Origin: Victivallales bacterium
Lineage (GTDB): Bacteria; Verrucomicrobiota; Lentisphaeria; Oligosphaerales; Oligosphaeraceae
Assembly: GCA_017548425.1 (NCBI GenBank)
Contig: JAFZAB010000077.1
Location: forward strand, 1 to 47,406
Length of the DNA stretch: 47,406 bases
Reading direction: 5' to 3'
Shown here: one piece after another, positions 1 through 8,776 of the stretch
How positions within the stretch are numbered: position 1 is the first letter of the stretch
Layout of the letters: every line of letters begins with the position of its first letter
Notes under the pieces: model-generated
The model's database searches: none
What the model saw: only the letters and a program-made list of their open reading frames with translations
Told to the model about the DNA's origin: nothing
Position numbers and translations under genes: made by a program

Positions 1-1065
1 CAAGATTCAGAACATTTTCCAATAAGTTGGAGTGTTAGTAAAAAAAGAGGAGATAACGTTCAGTTTCTGCCAAAAAGTAAAGAGCTTCAAGATTTAGCTG
101 ATAAGATTAAAGAACTTCTAGAAGGAAATGCAAATTTTTCTATTCCCGTTACAGTATACTATAATACAAATCGCAGTGCCTTGGATGTTCCTCTGACACC
201 TCTAGATGAAGATATCTTCAAACAGACAACGGTTTTTGACGGAGCTTTCAATAAGAATAACTACAATGACTTCCGACATTTTTTCGAATGGTACCGTAAT
301 CGTGAGGATCTGGAGAATGAGAAATTGCGTGAGGTAGGCGGAGACTATCGCGATGCCCAATTGCAAGCTGTGAGAACTGCGATAGAGGCCATGTTGCCTG
401 GTTTTTCTAATCTTAAAGTAAAGCGTGGCAAACCAGCGCGTATGTTGGTCACCAAGAAAATCATGTGGGATAAATCAATGGATGGGGGTAGAACAATGAA
501 TGGAGACAAAACAATAGAATTGGATATCACCCAGTTGTCGGATGGAGAGAAATGTATGCTGGCTATGGTGGGGGATATTGCTCGGCGTCTTGCCATCGCA
601 AATCCAAGTAATCTAGAACCATTGAAAGGAGAGGGAATCATCTTAATAGATGAAATCGACCTTCATTTGCATCCGCAATGGGAAGCCGTCATCATGGAAC
701 GATTGCATAATATATTTCCCAATTGCCAGTTCATTGTGACGACGCATTCTCCTCTGGTGGTCGGCTCACTTCCTTCCAGCCAAATCTTCCAATTGAGTCT
801 GAATTCTGAAGGCAAGGTGCAAGTCGCCCATCCAGACTTTTCCAAGGGGCTGACTGCCAATGAAGTCCTGTCTTCAATCATGAAAACGCCTTATCAGGAT
901 GTGAAGATACAGGAATTATATCAAAGATTATATGAGACAATAGAAAATGGTGAATGGAAACGTGCTGATGAATTAATTGGTGAGTTAAGTAGAATTAATC
1001 CAAATAAAAGTTCGGAATTGAAGGAAGCGGAGGCATATTTGAATTTGAGTCGTGATGACCAGTAG
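1..1065 (+). CDS. Septu/retron-type AAA ATPase (PtuA-like), 5'-truncated by window edge
   Basis: The reading frame is open from base 1, so the start lies outside the window; a TTG at 181 is an internal codon. About 354 residues are visible. The C-terminal half has an ABC-type signature-like stretch (QLSDGEKCMLAM), a Walker B (GIILIDEIDLHLHP) with the catalytic Glu following the Asp, and an H-loop (IVTTHSPLVVGS). This is the SMC/ABC-like ATPase layout of PtuA in Septu defence and in type I-A retrons. The Walker A must lie upstream. The HNH gene follows 14 bp downstream, which is the usual ptuA-ptuB order. The pair probably senses phage infection and cleaves nucleic acid. Whether a retron reverse transcriptase and msr-msd lie upstream cannot be seen. 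Confidence 0.85.
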   Translation, partial: QDSEHFPISWSVSKKRGDNVQFLPKSKELQDLADKIKELLEGNANFSIPVTVYYNTNRSALDVPLTPLDEDIFKQTTVFDGAFNKNNYNDFRHFFEWYRNREDLENEKLREVGGDYRDAQLQAVRTAIEAMLPGFSNLKVKRGKPARMLVTKKIMWDKSMDGGRTMNGDKTIELDITQLSDGEKCMLAMVGDIARRLAIANPSNLEPLKGEGIILIDEIDLHLHPQWEAVIMERLHNIFPNCQFIVTTHSPLVVGSLPSSQIFQLSLNSEGKVQVAHPDFSKGLTANEVLSSIMKTPYQDVKIQELYQRLYETIENGEWKRADELIGELSRINPNKSSELKEAEAYLNLSRDDQ

Positions 1066-1079
1066 AATGAAGGTGTGCT

Positions 1080-1712
1080 ATGATTAATATTCAAAAAAAT
1101 CAGAACGAACCACATCTTTTAAGTCAGCATAGAGCAATCCCTGATGCGACATACGATGATGGGCCCAGGGAGATGAAAAGGGAAATATTGGAATCTTTGA
1201 TAGCCGAACAATACAGTCTCTGTTGTTATTGCCAACAAAGAATAACGATAGACAGTGCCAGCGTGGAACACAAATTTTCCCAGAAAAATCATCCGGAAAT
1301 GGCATTGGACTATGAAAACATGGCCGCAGTTTGCTCTTGCACAGAAAGACAAAAGAAAAAACGTCAATATTGCGATGATTTTAAGCAAGACAAAGATTTC
1401 ACATTTGATTTGGCACATATCGAAAAACTTGTTCAATACGAGCCTAAGACAGGTGTCATCAAATCTGACAATCCAGAATTGAATCGCCAGTTGAATGAAG
1501 TGTTGAATTTAAACCAAGACTATCTAAGAGGCGAAAGGACAGCGGTTTATAATGCAATGAAGCGTTTTGTTGAAAACAATGCGCAAAAAGCTAATTTCAA
1601 AGGTATTATTAACAGGGAAATCAAAAAGTACGAGAGTGCAAGTGATGGGAAGAAAAAGGAATTCTGCGGCGTTATGTTGTATTTCTTGAGAAAGCGATAC
1701 AATAGGATGTAA
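1080..1712 (+). CDS. HNH endonuclease (PtuB-like, TIGR02646-type)
   Basis: A 210-residue protein starting at ATG 1080 behind an AAGGTG ribosome site. It has the retron/Septu-associated HNH layout: a Cys pair (C48 and C51 in LCCYC), then VEHKFSQ with the catalytic His near residue 64, the Asn in LDYENMAAVC near residue 80, and further Cys at 85 and 98 that can complete a zinc site. It directly follows the ATPase and is presumably co-translated as the nuclease effector of a two-gene defence module. The region is more AT-rich than the genes that follow, which fits acquisition by transfer. Confidence 0.85.
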   Translation: MINIQKNQNEPHLLSQHRAIPDATYDDGPREMKREILESLIAEQYSLCCYCQQRITIDSASVEHKFSQKNHPEMALDYENMAAVCSCTERQKKKRQYCDDFKQDKDFTFDLAHIEKLVQYEPKTGVIKSDNPELNRQLNEVLNLNQDYLRGERTAVYNAMKRFVENNAQKANFKGIINREIKKYESASDGKKKEFCGVMLYFLRKRYNRM

Positions 1713-1870
1713 TAACTGAAAAAAGCCTGTTCAAGATGGCATCCTCGGAAAGGGCACTCATGTCAATGAAATTTTACCTCTGGAAATGACTGATGCACCA
1801 CTATCGTAAATACAAATGGGTGAAGAACTTGACGCGGTAATCATTTGATATCCATTCAAGAGAGGACAAG

Positions 1871-3901
1871 ATGAAACGCATTGACAATGATTTTATATTG
1901 AATTTGTTGAATACCATCGGCGGTGAAAATGACCATGCGGTTCCGACGTTCATGTATGACGGAGAGCCGTTTTCGGCTGAATCATGGAAGAAAACTGTCG
2001 AGATGTTGCCTTCTGAAAAACGTGGGCAGAATCGTCTAAAAGTCATGTATGTTTCTCCGGATAAAAAACTTGCATTGGAAGTATCGTTGAAAGTCACGCC
2101 GAAATATGGTTTCGTCGAATACACGCCGATACTCAGAAGTTTGTCGAAAAAAGGCGCGACGGGAATCGTGCGGGATTTTCAATCGCTGTCGTTCCAATGG
2201 GTTGGCTTCAATAAGAACATTGATCGGTTGATCACCATGCAGCGGCAACTGGCCTACGTTCGCGTCCGTCGTCAGTATGGTTCGCAGTGTTCGCTGCTTG
2301 ATTTCATTCCGGATGACGTGACGCTGGCACCTGTGCCGCAACATGATACATGCGTCATGGAGGCGTCGCAGGGGCGTAGTTCCAATGACTGGCTGCCGTT
2401 TTTCGGCATCGATGTCGGCAATGACATTCATTTCAATGTGGCGGTCGGCTGGTCGGGAGCTTGGAAAGCCGTTGTCAAAACGGCTCGCGGCATCATGTCG
2501 TTCGCCATCGGTCTTCAGGAGACGGAGTTTAGTTTGCAGCCGGGCGAGGCCTTCGAGTTGCCAACGGTGGCTGTGCAGTTTGCGGCAGGAGACGATTTGG
2601 AGAAAATCCAGAACGTGTTCCGCCGCTATGTGTTAGAGTATCATGTGCCGCGGGACGCCCGTGGCCGAGTCATCCTGCCGCCAATTCCGATGATGTTTAG
2701 CGGCACCGTCCCGACGGAAGCGTTGCAGGGCTATGTGAAGCGTTTCCAGAAGGAGGGCATTCCGCTGGAAGTGTTCTGGCTGGATGCAGGATGGTTTGGA
2801 CGTGATCGCGATGTCGCATGGGAGCTTCATGACAGCGACTGGTATCCGAATGTCGGCGACTGGCATGTCAACCAGACCATTCATCCAGGCGGTCTGAAGC
2901 CTGTTGCCGATGCTGTGCACAAGGCTGGCATGAAGATGCTCCTGTGGGTTGAAATGGAACGCGCTGTGAAGAAATCGCCAATCGTCCAGCAGCATCCCGA
3001 ATGGTTCATCGAAGCGGGCGGCGACAACTGCATGCTGGATCTCGGCAAGGAGGAGGCGTGCGATTACGCCATCGAAACGATCAGTAATCTTCTGAAGAAT
3101 GAGCATATCGACTGCTATCGGGAGGATTTCAATTTTGACACGATTCCTTTCTGGCGTGAGCAGGATAAAGCCATGGGGGCGAAGGGGTTGGCGGAAATCC
3201 GTTTCATCAACGGCTTCTATCGCTTCTGGCGTACGTTGCGGCGCAATTTCCCGAATCTGTTGATCGACAATTGCGCGTCTGGCGGTCGCCGCATCGACTG
3301 GATGACGATTTCCCTCAGCATTCCGATGTGGCGTTCGGACTTCTCCTGCGTGGTGTCGGAACACAATGCGGAGGCGAACCAGATCGCCGTGGCATATCTC
3401 TCCAGATGGCTGCCGTTCCATGCCAGCGGCCACATGCTGAAACCTGCTGAAGTCTATGATTACGCAAGTGCCTGCGTTCCAACGACGATTTTCAACAACT
3501 GCGACCGAAACTGGTTCCGCTCCGAACAGGATGACGCGGAAACACGGAAGCTTCTGAAGGATGTGAAGCAGAGGGCGGCGTTGAGCCGTCGGATTCGTGA
3601 TTGCTGCCTGAAGGATTTCTATCTTTTGACAGAATCGCCTGAAATCATGGGAAATATGGTTGCCGTGCAGTTCGACGACGGCGACCATGGCGTAATTGTC
3701 GCCTGCCGCCGTCCGGACACGAAGCAGAAGGTGCTGTTGTTGAAGCCGCGCGCCATTAAATTGGATGGAACATACGAACTGGAAAACGCCCTATCGGGCA
3801 AGAAGAAGAGGCTTTCTGGGCAAGAAATGCGGAATCTGGTCATCCGTCTGCCTCAGCCACGCAGCGCCGTCATTCTGTTCTATCGGCTGGTGAAGGATTG
3901 A
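1871..3901 (+). CDS. Alpha-galactosidase, glycoside hydrolase family 36 type
   Basis: A 676-residue protein that hydrolyses terminal alpha-galactosides such as raffinose-type sugars or galactomannan side chains. Clan GH-D motifs are in order: an N-terminal beta domain (about 1-260), WLDAGWFG at 303-310, LLWVEMERA near 357, YREDFN with the likely nucleophile D419, the NCASGGRRID block near 467-475, and WRSDFS with the likely acid/base D490. A C-terminal beta domain begins near 590. No signal peptide is visible, so it is probably cytoplasmic. The ATG at 1871 has GAGAGGAC upstream. Substrate specificity within GH36 is not certain. The YbaK-like gene follows 32 bp downstream and may be co-transcribed. 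Confidence 0.88.
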   Translation: MKRIDNDFILNLLNTIGGENDHAVPTFMYDGEPFSAESWKKTVEMLPSEKRGQNRLKVMYVSPDKKLALEVSLKVTPKYGFVEYTPILRSLSKKGATGIVRDFQSLSFQWVGFNKNIDRLITMQRQLAYVRVRRQYGSQCSLLDFIPDDVTLAPVPQHDTCVMEASQGRSSNDWLPFFGIDVGNDIHFNVAVGWSGAWKAVVKTARGIMSFAIGLQETEFSLQPGEAFELPTVAVQFAAGDDLEKIQNVFRRYVLEYHVPRDARGRVILPPIPMMFSGTVPTEALQGYVKRFQKEGIPLEVFWLDAGWFGRDRDVAWELHDSDWYPNVGDWHVNQTIHPGGLKPVADAVHKAGMKMLLWVEMERAVKKSPIVQQHPEWFIEAGGDNCMLDLGKEEACDYAIETISNLLKNEHIDCYREDFNFDTIPFWREQDKAMGAKGLAEIRFINGFYRFWRTLRRNFPNLLIDNCASGGRRIDWMTISLSIPMWRSDFSCVVSEHNAEANQIAVAYLSRWLPFHASGHMLKPAEVYDYASACVPTTIFNNCDRNWFRSEQDDAETRKLLKDVKQRAALSRRIRDCCLKDFYLLTESPEIMGNMVAVQFDDGDHGVIVACRRPDTKQKVLLLKPRAIKLDGTYELENALSGKKKRLSGQEMRNLVIRLPQPRSAVILFYRLVKD

Positions 3902-3933
3902 GGAGGCTGAAAATATCGGCATAGGAGGTTGTT

Positions 3934-4404
3934 ATGGCGATTGAAAAGGTGAAGGCATTTTTTGCGAAATACGGAATCGCGGATAAAATCAGGGAATTGG
4001 AGATGTCCAGCGCGACCGTCGCATTGGCCGCCCAGGCGTTGGGTTGCGAACCATGCCGAATTGCCAAAACGATGTCGTTTCTGGTGGACGGACACGCCAT
4101 TCTGATTGTCACGGCCGGTGACGTAAAAATCGACAATGCAAAATACAAGGCGCAATTTGGATGCAAGGCGAAGATGCTCACGCCGGACGAAGTGGAGGCG
4201 ATGATCGGCCATGCCGTTGGCGGTGTCTGCCCGTTTGCCGTCAACGATGGTGTGACGGTCTATCTCGACGATTCCCTGAAACGGTTCACGACGGTTTTTC
4301 CCGCCTGCGGAAGCGGCAACAGTGCCATTGAACTGACAATCGCCGAATTGGAACAGTATTCAGGCTATGTCTCCTGGATTGATGTTTGCAAGAACTTGCA
4401 GTAG
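3934..4404 (+). CDS. YbaK/EbsC-type aminoacyl-tRNA deacylase
   Basis: A 156-residue single-domain protein of the YbaK/ProX-like editing family, which hydrolyses mischarged tRNAs in trans. Visible hallmarks are the conserved Lys in the RIAKTM motif (K45), the GG pair in GGVCPF (G96-G97), and the C-terminal ACGSGNSAIEL block (124-134). Length is normal. The start at 3934 is preceded by an AGGAGG-like site in 'cataggaggttgtt'. It lies 32 bp after the galactosidase and ends before a strong hairpin terminator. The exact tRNA substrate cannot be told from sequence. Confidence 0.88.
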   Translation: MAIEKVKAFFAKYGIADKIRELEMSSATVALAAQALGCEPCRIAKTMSFLVDGHAILIVTAGDVKIDNAKYKAQFGCKAKMLTPDEVEAMIGHAVGGVCPFAVNDGVTVYLDDSLKRFTTVFPACGSGNSAIELTIAELEQYSGYVSWIDVCKNLQ

Positions 4405-4514
4405 AAGATTATTAAAAACGGCAAGTTGGAGGCGGATGAAGAAGGATTGGTTCGTTTGGAGAAATACAGATAAGGCTGTATCGCTATTGATTTAGGTAAA
4501 AGCAAGCGAATAAA

Positions 4515-4555
4515 TTGCAAAACGCCAGCAGTAAAACACTGCTGGCGTTTTGCAA
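4515..4555. terminator. Perfect 17-bp bidirectional hairpin terminator
   Basis: Arms 4515-4531 and 4539-4555 are perfectly complementary around the 7-nt loop TAAAACA. The stem has a GC-rich core (CGCCAGCAG) flanked by A4 and T4 tracts, giving a U-tract on either strand. It sits between the convergent YbaK-like and dctM genes and should stop transcription from both. Confidence 0.9.
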
Positions 4556-4568
4556 CATTTTTATATGC

Positions 4569-5891
4569 TTATTTCACCAATCCTGCAAGCCAAGTGACCA
4601 TGCCGTGCGGGAAGAGTACGAGCATGAGGAAGCAGAAGATGTAGGCGGGCAGGAAGAGCATGCAGCCTTTGAAGACCTGCGCGGCGCTGGAGTCTTTGCT
4701 GATGCCCGCGACGATGAAGCAGGAGACGCCGACAGGCGGCGTTACGGCGCCCAGCGTCGTGACCAGACAGACGACTTGTCCGAACCACACGGGATCGTAT
4801 CCAAGATGCGTGATGAGCGGTTGGAACAGTGGCAAAGAGATCATCAAAAAGGCCAGCGAGTCCATCAGGCAGCCGCCGATCAGATAGCAGATGGCGATGG
4901 CCGCCAGAACAAGCGTCGGCGGAAGGTTGGAGCGGGAGACGACGTCCGCCAGCTGGAACGGCAAACGCGTCATGACCAGGAACTTGCCGAAGATGGTGGC
5001 GCCCGCCAGAATGAGAAAGACCATGCCGGAGATGTGGAGCGTTTCCGTCAACGACTGCACGAGGCCGCGCCAGTCAAGATGACGGCGGAGGAGGCACCAG
5101 CCGATGCCGCAGAACGTGCCGAAACCGGCGGCTTCCGTCGGCGTCACGATGCCTGTGAACATGGCGCCCATGATGATGACGAAAAGGACGGCGACTTCGA
5201 TGACGCCGCCAAGGCAGCGGATGCGTTCGCCAAGCGTGTGGGCCTCTCCACCCGGTGCCCAGTCCTTATGGACGGCGCAGAGCACGAGAACAGTCAGGAT
5301 GAAGGCGAACACGAGAAGGCCGCCGGGCAGGATGCTGCCCGCGAAGAGTTTCGAAATGCTGACGCCGGTATAGAGTCCATAGACGACGAGCACGATGGAC
5401 GGTGGGATGACGACGCCAAGCGTGGAGCCGACGGCGATGCTGCCGGTTTTGAGCTCATTGCGGTAGCCCGCTTCCGTCATGGGCGGCAACGCCACGCAGC
5501 CCATCGTGGCGGCCGTGGCGGTATTGGAACCGCAAATCGCGGAGAAGCCCGCGGACGCGAGAAGCGTCGTGACGGCCAGTCCGCCGCGCTTTTCACCAAA
5601 CCATGTCTTCGCGGCCATGAAGAGCCGTTCGCTGTAGCCCGCATGGAACATCGCTTCGCCCAGCAGGACGAACAGCGGGATGACGGTGAAGCCATAGTTG
5701 GAGAAGACGCTCCAGACTTCCATGCCAGTTGTTCCCGCAAAGATCGTGTGCAACGTGATTTCCGGCATGAGGGAAATGCAGCCGATGGTGCCGACCAGAA
5801 GCATGGCGAGCCCGGGCGACATGCCTGTGAAAAGGATGAGAAGTAGCATCACGAGGATGCCGAAAAGACCGAAAAGCATTTCCGCGTTCAT
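4569..5891 (-). CDS. dctM: TRAP transporter large permease DctM
   Basis: Integral membrane subunit (about 440 residues, roughly 12 TM segments) of a tripartite ATP-independent periplasmic transporter. It moves an organic acid or sugar acid using an ion gradient. Recognisable DctM blocks include GMSPGLAMLLVG near the N terminus, CGSNTATAATMG, and the VTPTEAAGFG motif mid-protein. I chose ATG 5891 (MNAEMLFGLF) over an upstream ATG at 5960. It has an AAAGGAGGATG ribosome site and overlaps the dctQ stop by ATGA; the extra 23 upstream residues are hydrophilic and lie inside dctQ. It is the last gene of the dctP-dctQ-dctM operon. Confidence 0.92.
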   Translation of the reverse strand: MNAEMLFGLFGILVMLLLILFTGMSPGLAMLLVGTIGCISLMPEITLHTIFAGTTGMEVWSVFSNYGFTVIPLFVLLGEAMFHAGYSERLFMAAKTWFGEKRGGLAVTTLLASAGFSAICGSNTATAATMGCVALPPMTEAGYRNELKTGSIAVGSTLGVVIPPSIVLVVYGLYTGVSISKLFAGSILPGGLLVFAFILTVLVLCAVHKDWAPGGEAHTLGERIRCLGGVIEVAVLFVIIMGAMFTGIVTPTEAAGFGTFCGIGWCLLRRHLDWRGLVQSLTETLHISGMVFLILAGATIFGKFLVMTRLPFQLADVVSRSNLPPTLVLAAIAICYLIGGCLMDSLAFLMISLPLFQPLITHLGYDPVWFGQVVCLVTTLGAVTPPVGVSCFIVAGISKDSSAAQVFKGCMLFLPAYIFCFLMLVLFPHGMVTWLAGLVK

Positions 5892-6529
5892 TTCGCATCC
5901 TCCTTTGCAGCTGTAGATGCCATCGGCGTCTCGCCGTTGGCAGGCGCAGGCGTGACGCACGCGCCACTTCCCGCCGTTGGCAGTACGACATCGTTGCGGA
6001 TAGATGTGACGACACCGTTACGTTCGCCGCTCGTAAGCGCTTCCGTGTCAGGATCTTTCCGTGTGAGCAGATAGACGCAGTCCGTCAGATAGGCGCAGGC
6101 GAGCAACAGAAGCCCTCCTGCGCAGATGTACATCAGCCATGGGTAGGGGAGGCGGAGCGTTTCGGAAAGCTCACCTGCCGCGAGAAGCCGTTTGGCGCGG
6201 TTTACTTGCTGGATGGCGAGAACAAGCAGCAGCATGAAACCGAACAACATGTTGAAGGCGCCGACAAGACGCTTCACAATTGGCTTGTATTGCTTTGTGA
6301 ACATGTCCAGTTCGACGTGCCCGCGCTTGCGTTGTGTATCCGCTAAGGCCAACGCCGCGATGAGCGCCCCCAGAAAGCCTGACAGCTCATAGCTGCCGCC
6401 GATGGGATGGCCGAATATGCGTCCGAAGACATTGAGGCCGGAGAGCAGCACAAGCGCTCCCAGAAGGACTGCCGCAACCCATAGGCTCGCAAGGCAGAGC
6501 CACCGTTCCAGACGGACTAACTTGTTCAT
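5888..6529 (-). CDS. dctQ: TRAP transporter small permease DctQ
   Basis: A 213-residue membrane protein with four predicted TM segments (about residues 15-35, 48-65, 90-107 and 133-150). The core resembles DctQ, including GSYELSGFLGAL and the RGHVELDMF motif. It partners DctM in the membrane. The C-terminal tail (about 155-213) is longer than usual, polar, and of unknown role. Its ATG overlaps the dctP stop by four bases (ATGA, 6526-6529), and its own stop overlaps dctM in the same way, so the three subunits are translationally coupled. Confidence 0.9.
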   Translation of the reverse strand: MNKLVRLERWLCLASLWVAAVLLGALVLLSGLNVFGRIFGHPIGGSYELSGFLGALIAALALADTQRKRGHVELDMFTKQYKPIVKRLVGAFNMLFGFMLLLVLAIQQVNRAKRLLAAGELSETLRLPYPWLMYICAGGLLLLACAYLTDCVYLLTRKDPDTEALTSGERNGVVTSIRNDVVLPTAGSGACVTPAPANGETPMASTAAKEDAK

Positions 6530-7530
6530 TTGCTACTTCCTTCGTCTTTCTGGAGGAAGTCGATGAGTTTCTGTCCGTCGATGCCGTTCTGCGCGACGCG
6601 TTTGACGTAGGCGTCCATCATGGGTGCGAGTTTCGCCTTGATCGCGGCGACTTGCGCGTCATCTAGTTTGGTGACGGTGACGCCGTGCGTCTCTTTCGAC
6701 CATGCCAAAGCGTCTTCCACATGCTTGTCAACATATTCGCCGGTCCAGTCGGCCTGTTCGAAATAGAGGTCGTCGAAGACTTTTTTCACATCGTCCGGCA
6801 GGGCTTCCCACTTCTTCTTGTTCATGACGACGGCGAAGCTGATGACGGGGAGACGGGCTTCCACAACATGTTTGCAATAAACGGCGTAGTTCATGTCTTT
6901 CATGACTTCGCCGGAGGAGACGATGCCGCTGATGACGCCTTTGTGGAGCGCGTCTGGAATGTCGGACTGCGGCATGGCGATAGGGGCCGCGCCAAGCAGT
7001 TTGAGGGCTTCAAGACTCGTTCCAGAACTGCGGAGCGTGGCGTTCTTGAGGTTGGTGACATCTTCGACAGGCGTGTTGCTCATGATGACGCCGGGCGGGC
7101 AGGTGAACGCGGTAAGGATTTTCGTCTCTTCAAATTCTTTGGGATTCTCCTGCTTGAGGAGGGCGGCAAGACGATGGCTGGCGGTCTTGGAGTCCGGGAA
7201 GAAATGCGGGAGATCCGTGGCTTCGGAGACTGGGAAGCGGCCAGGCTGGTAGCTCATGGCGAAATTGCCGATGGCGGCGGTGCCGTCCGCGACGCCATCA
7301 TAGATGGCTTTCGCGCCGAGCAGTGTGCCGCCCGGATAGGTCTTGATGCGGACGCGGCCATTTGTGCGGCGTTCCACTTCTTCCTTCCAGCGTTCCATCT
7401 GAACGCAGGGGAAAGTCTCCGGCGGCGGGAAGTTCGCGTAGCTGAGTTCGATGACGGCGTCTCCTTCTTTGCGGGAGCAACCGGCCAGAAGAAGCATGAT
7501 GGAGGCGAGGAGGAGCAGATTTGCTTTCAT
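6526..7530 (-). CDS. dctP: TRAP transporter substrate-binding lipoprotein DctP
   Basis: Extracytoplasmic solute receptor of the TRAP system, about 334 residues. From ATG 7530 it begins with a lipoprotein signal (MKANLLLLASIMLLLAGC, lipobox LAGC with C18), so I reject the longer start at 7620. The mature part has the DctP fold signature: SYANFPPPETF, the TYPGGTLLGAKAIYDGVADGTA-like first-domain block (quoted in part), and a C-terminal SKETHGVTV segment. The ligand is unknown, but C4-dicarboxylates, uronates and other sugar acids are typical. No strong ribosome site is visible at either start. A promoter candidate lies at 7649-7676. Confidence 0.9.
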   Translation of the reverse strand: MKANLLLLASIMLLLAGCSRKEGDAVIELSYANFPPPETFPCVQMERWKEEVERRTNGRVRIKTYPGGTLLGAKAIYDGVADGTAAIGNFAMSYQPGRFPVSEATDLPHFFPDSKTASHRLAALLKQENPKEFEETKILTAFTCPPGVIMSNTPVEDVTNLKNATLRSSGTSLEALKLLGAAPIAMPQSDIPDALHKGVISGIVSSGEVMKDMNYAVYCKHVVEARLPVISFAVVMNKKKWEALPDDVKKVFDDLYFEQADWTGEYVDKHVEDALAWSKETHGVTVTKLDDAQVAAIKAKLAPMMDAYVKRVAQNGIDGQKLIDFLQKDEGSSK

Positions 7531-7648
7531 TGTTTTGATTGGATGGATGTGGATAGGTGTGGAAATGTATCCGCTGTCTTGGCCCGATATGGACCAGAAG
7601 CGCGGAAAGACGGAGGCCATGAGTTGTCATGGCACAGGTAAACTTATT

Positions 7649-7676
7649 ACTATAATATATTGGTAGTGATTTTCAA
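7649..7676 (-). promoter_or_regulatory. Candidate sigma-70 promoter for dctPQM
   Basis: On the minus strand, TTGAAA (7671-7676) and TATAGT (7649-7654) are separated by 16 bp and point into dctP with a leader of about 110 nt. The rest of the 7531-7900 divergent gap shows no gene; it holds only AT-rich sequence that must also carry the nifU promoter. Confidence 0.45.
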
Positions 7677-7900
7677 GCTGGGCAAATTGCATTGTGTGTT
7701 CCAAAAGTATCTGTAAGCCGTTGCAGTGTGCTTTTTAGAAGCATTTCAAAAGAGTTTTTAAGGTGAATCTGACAAAAATTGCAATGGAAACACGACTTCC
7801 CAAATAGAGTAAAAACTGGAGAATTTCATGAAATGATGTATATTATGGTATTGAATAAAAAGAAAATTACGTTAGTAGAGAAAAAAGGTTAAACATAATC

Positions 7901-8776
7901 ATGTGGAACTATACGCCGAAAGTCATGGAGCATTTTCTGAACCCGAAGAATGTCGGGGAGATTGAGGATGCGGATGCCGTTGCCGAAGTCGGCAATATCA
8001 CCTGCGGTGACGCGCTCAAGCTGTATCTAAAGTTGGATTCAGAAGGGCGGATCGTGGATGCGAAGTTCCGCACGTTCGGTTGCGCAAGCGCCATTGCGTC
8101 TTCATCGGCCCTCACGGAACTTATCAAAGGTAAGACGCTGGAAGAGGCCGCGAAGGTTACGAACAAAGATATCGTGGCGCTTCTGGGCTCACTCCCGGAA
8201 GAGAAAATGCACTGTTCCGTCATGGGCATGGAGGCGTTGCAGGCCGCCATCGCAGATTACAAAAAACGGCATGGCGAGACATATGAAGTGGCCGAATCAG
8301 ACGATGACCATGAAGGCCGTATCGTCTGCAAATGCTTCAATGTCACGGATGCGAAAATCCGCAAGATAGCATTGGCCAACAATTTGCATACCGTCGAACA
8401 GATCACGGACTATACAAAGGCCGGCGGTGCCTGCGGCCGTTGTCTCGATGAAATCCAACAGATTCTGGACGATTTGTGGCATGAGCATAAAATGGCGGAG
8501 GAGAAGAAGGCATCCACTGCAAATGACTTCGACAGCCTTTCACCGGTCAAGAAGATCCTCCGCGTTAGCGCTGTGCTTGAGGAGAAAATCCTTCCCGCTT
8601 TGCAGAAAGACGGTGGCGGAATCGAACTGGAGGATATCGACGGCGATGTGGTGAAGGTTCGGCTTACGGGGCATTGCTCCGCTTGCGCGCGTTCTTCCTT
8701 GACGATTGGTTCTTTTGTTGAAGCGCAACTTCGCAAGGATCTTTCCCCTAGAATCAAAGTTGAGCAGGTGAGATGA
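7901..8776 (+). CDS. nifU: NifU-type modular Fe-S cluster scaffold
   Basis: A 291-residue three-domain scaffold. The IscU-like N-terminal domain carries C35, C61 and C105. The central BFD-like [2Fe-2S] domain has CxC (C143, C145) and CxxC (C178, C181). The C-terminal NifU domain has CSAC (C259, C262). All cluster ligands are present, so it should be functional in building and delivering Fe-S clusters. The start ATG 7901 is preceded by AAAAAAGG. Its stop overlaps the nifS start by ATGA. In obligate anaerobes without nitrogenase, this NIF pair is often the housekeeping Fe-S system. No nitrogenase genes are visible here. Confidence 0.92.
   Translation: MWNYTPKVMEHFLNPKNVGEIEDADAVAEVGNITCGDALKLYLKLDSEGRIVDAKFRTFGCASAIASSSALTELIKGKTLEEAAKVTNKDIVALLGSLPEEKMHCSVMGMEALQAAIADYKKRHGETYEVAESDDDHEGRIVCKCFNVTDAKIRKIALANNLHTVEQITDYTKAGGACGRCLDEIQQILDDLWHEHKMAEEKKASTANDFDSLSPVKKILRVSAVLEEKILPALQKDGGGIELEDIDGDVVKVRLTGHCSACARSSLTIGSFVEAQLRKDLSPRIKVEQVR

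Noticed and set aside
1713..1870. Gap between the defence pair and the galactosidase
   Set aside because: Searched for attachment-site repeats, tRNA ends and small ORFs; nothing convincing seen.
2633..3688. 351-codon open frame on the minus strand
   Set aside because: Shadow of the GH36 gene, whose catalytic motifs are in the plus frame; the minus translation is His/Arg-rich without any domain.
4405..4473. In-frame 22-codon extension after the YbaK-like TAG stop
   Set aside because: It reads like coding sequence (KIIKNGKLEADEEG...), but an open run of this length is expected by chance about one time in three, and the family ends at the TAG.
4515..5846. Long open frame of 443 codons on the plus strand
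   Set aside because: It is the antisense shadow of dctM, with a low-complexity charged translation and no recognisable domain; dctM has clear family motifs and operon overlaps.
6685..7641. 318-codon open frame on the plus strand
   Set aside because: Antisense to dctP in high-GC codon pattern; no domain and no ribosome site.
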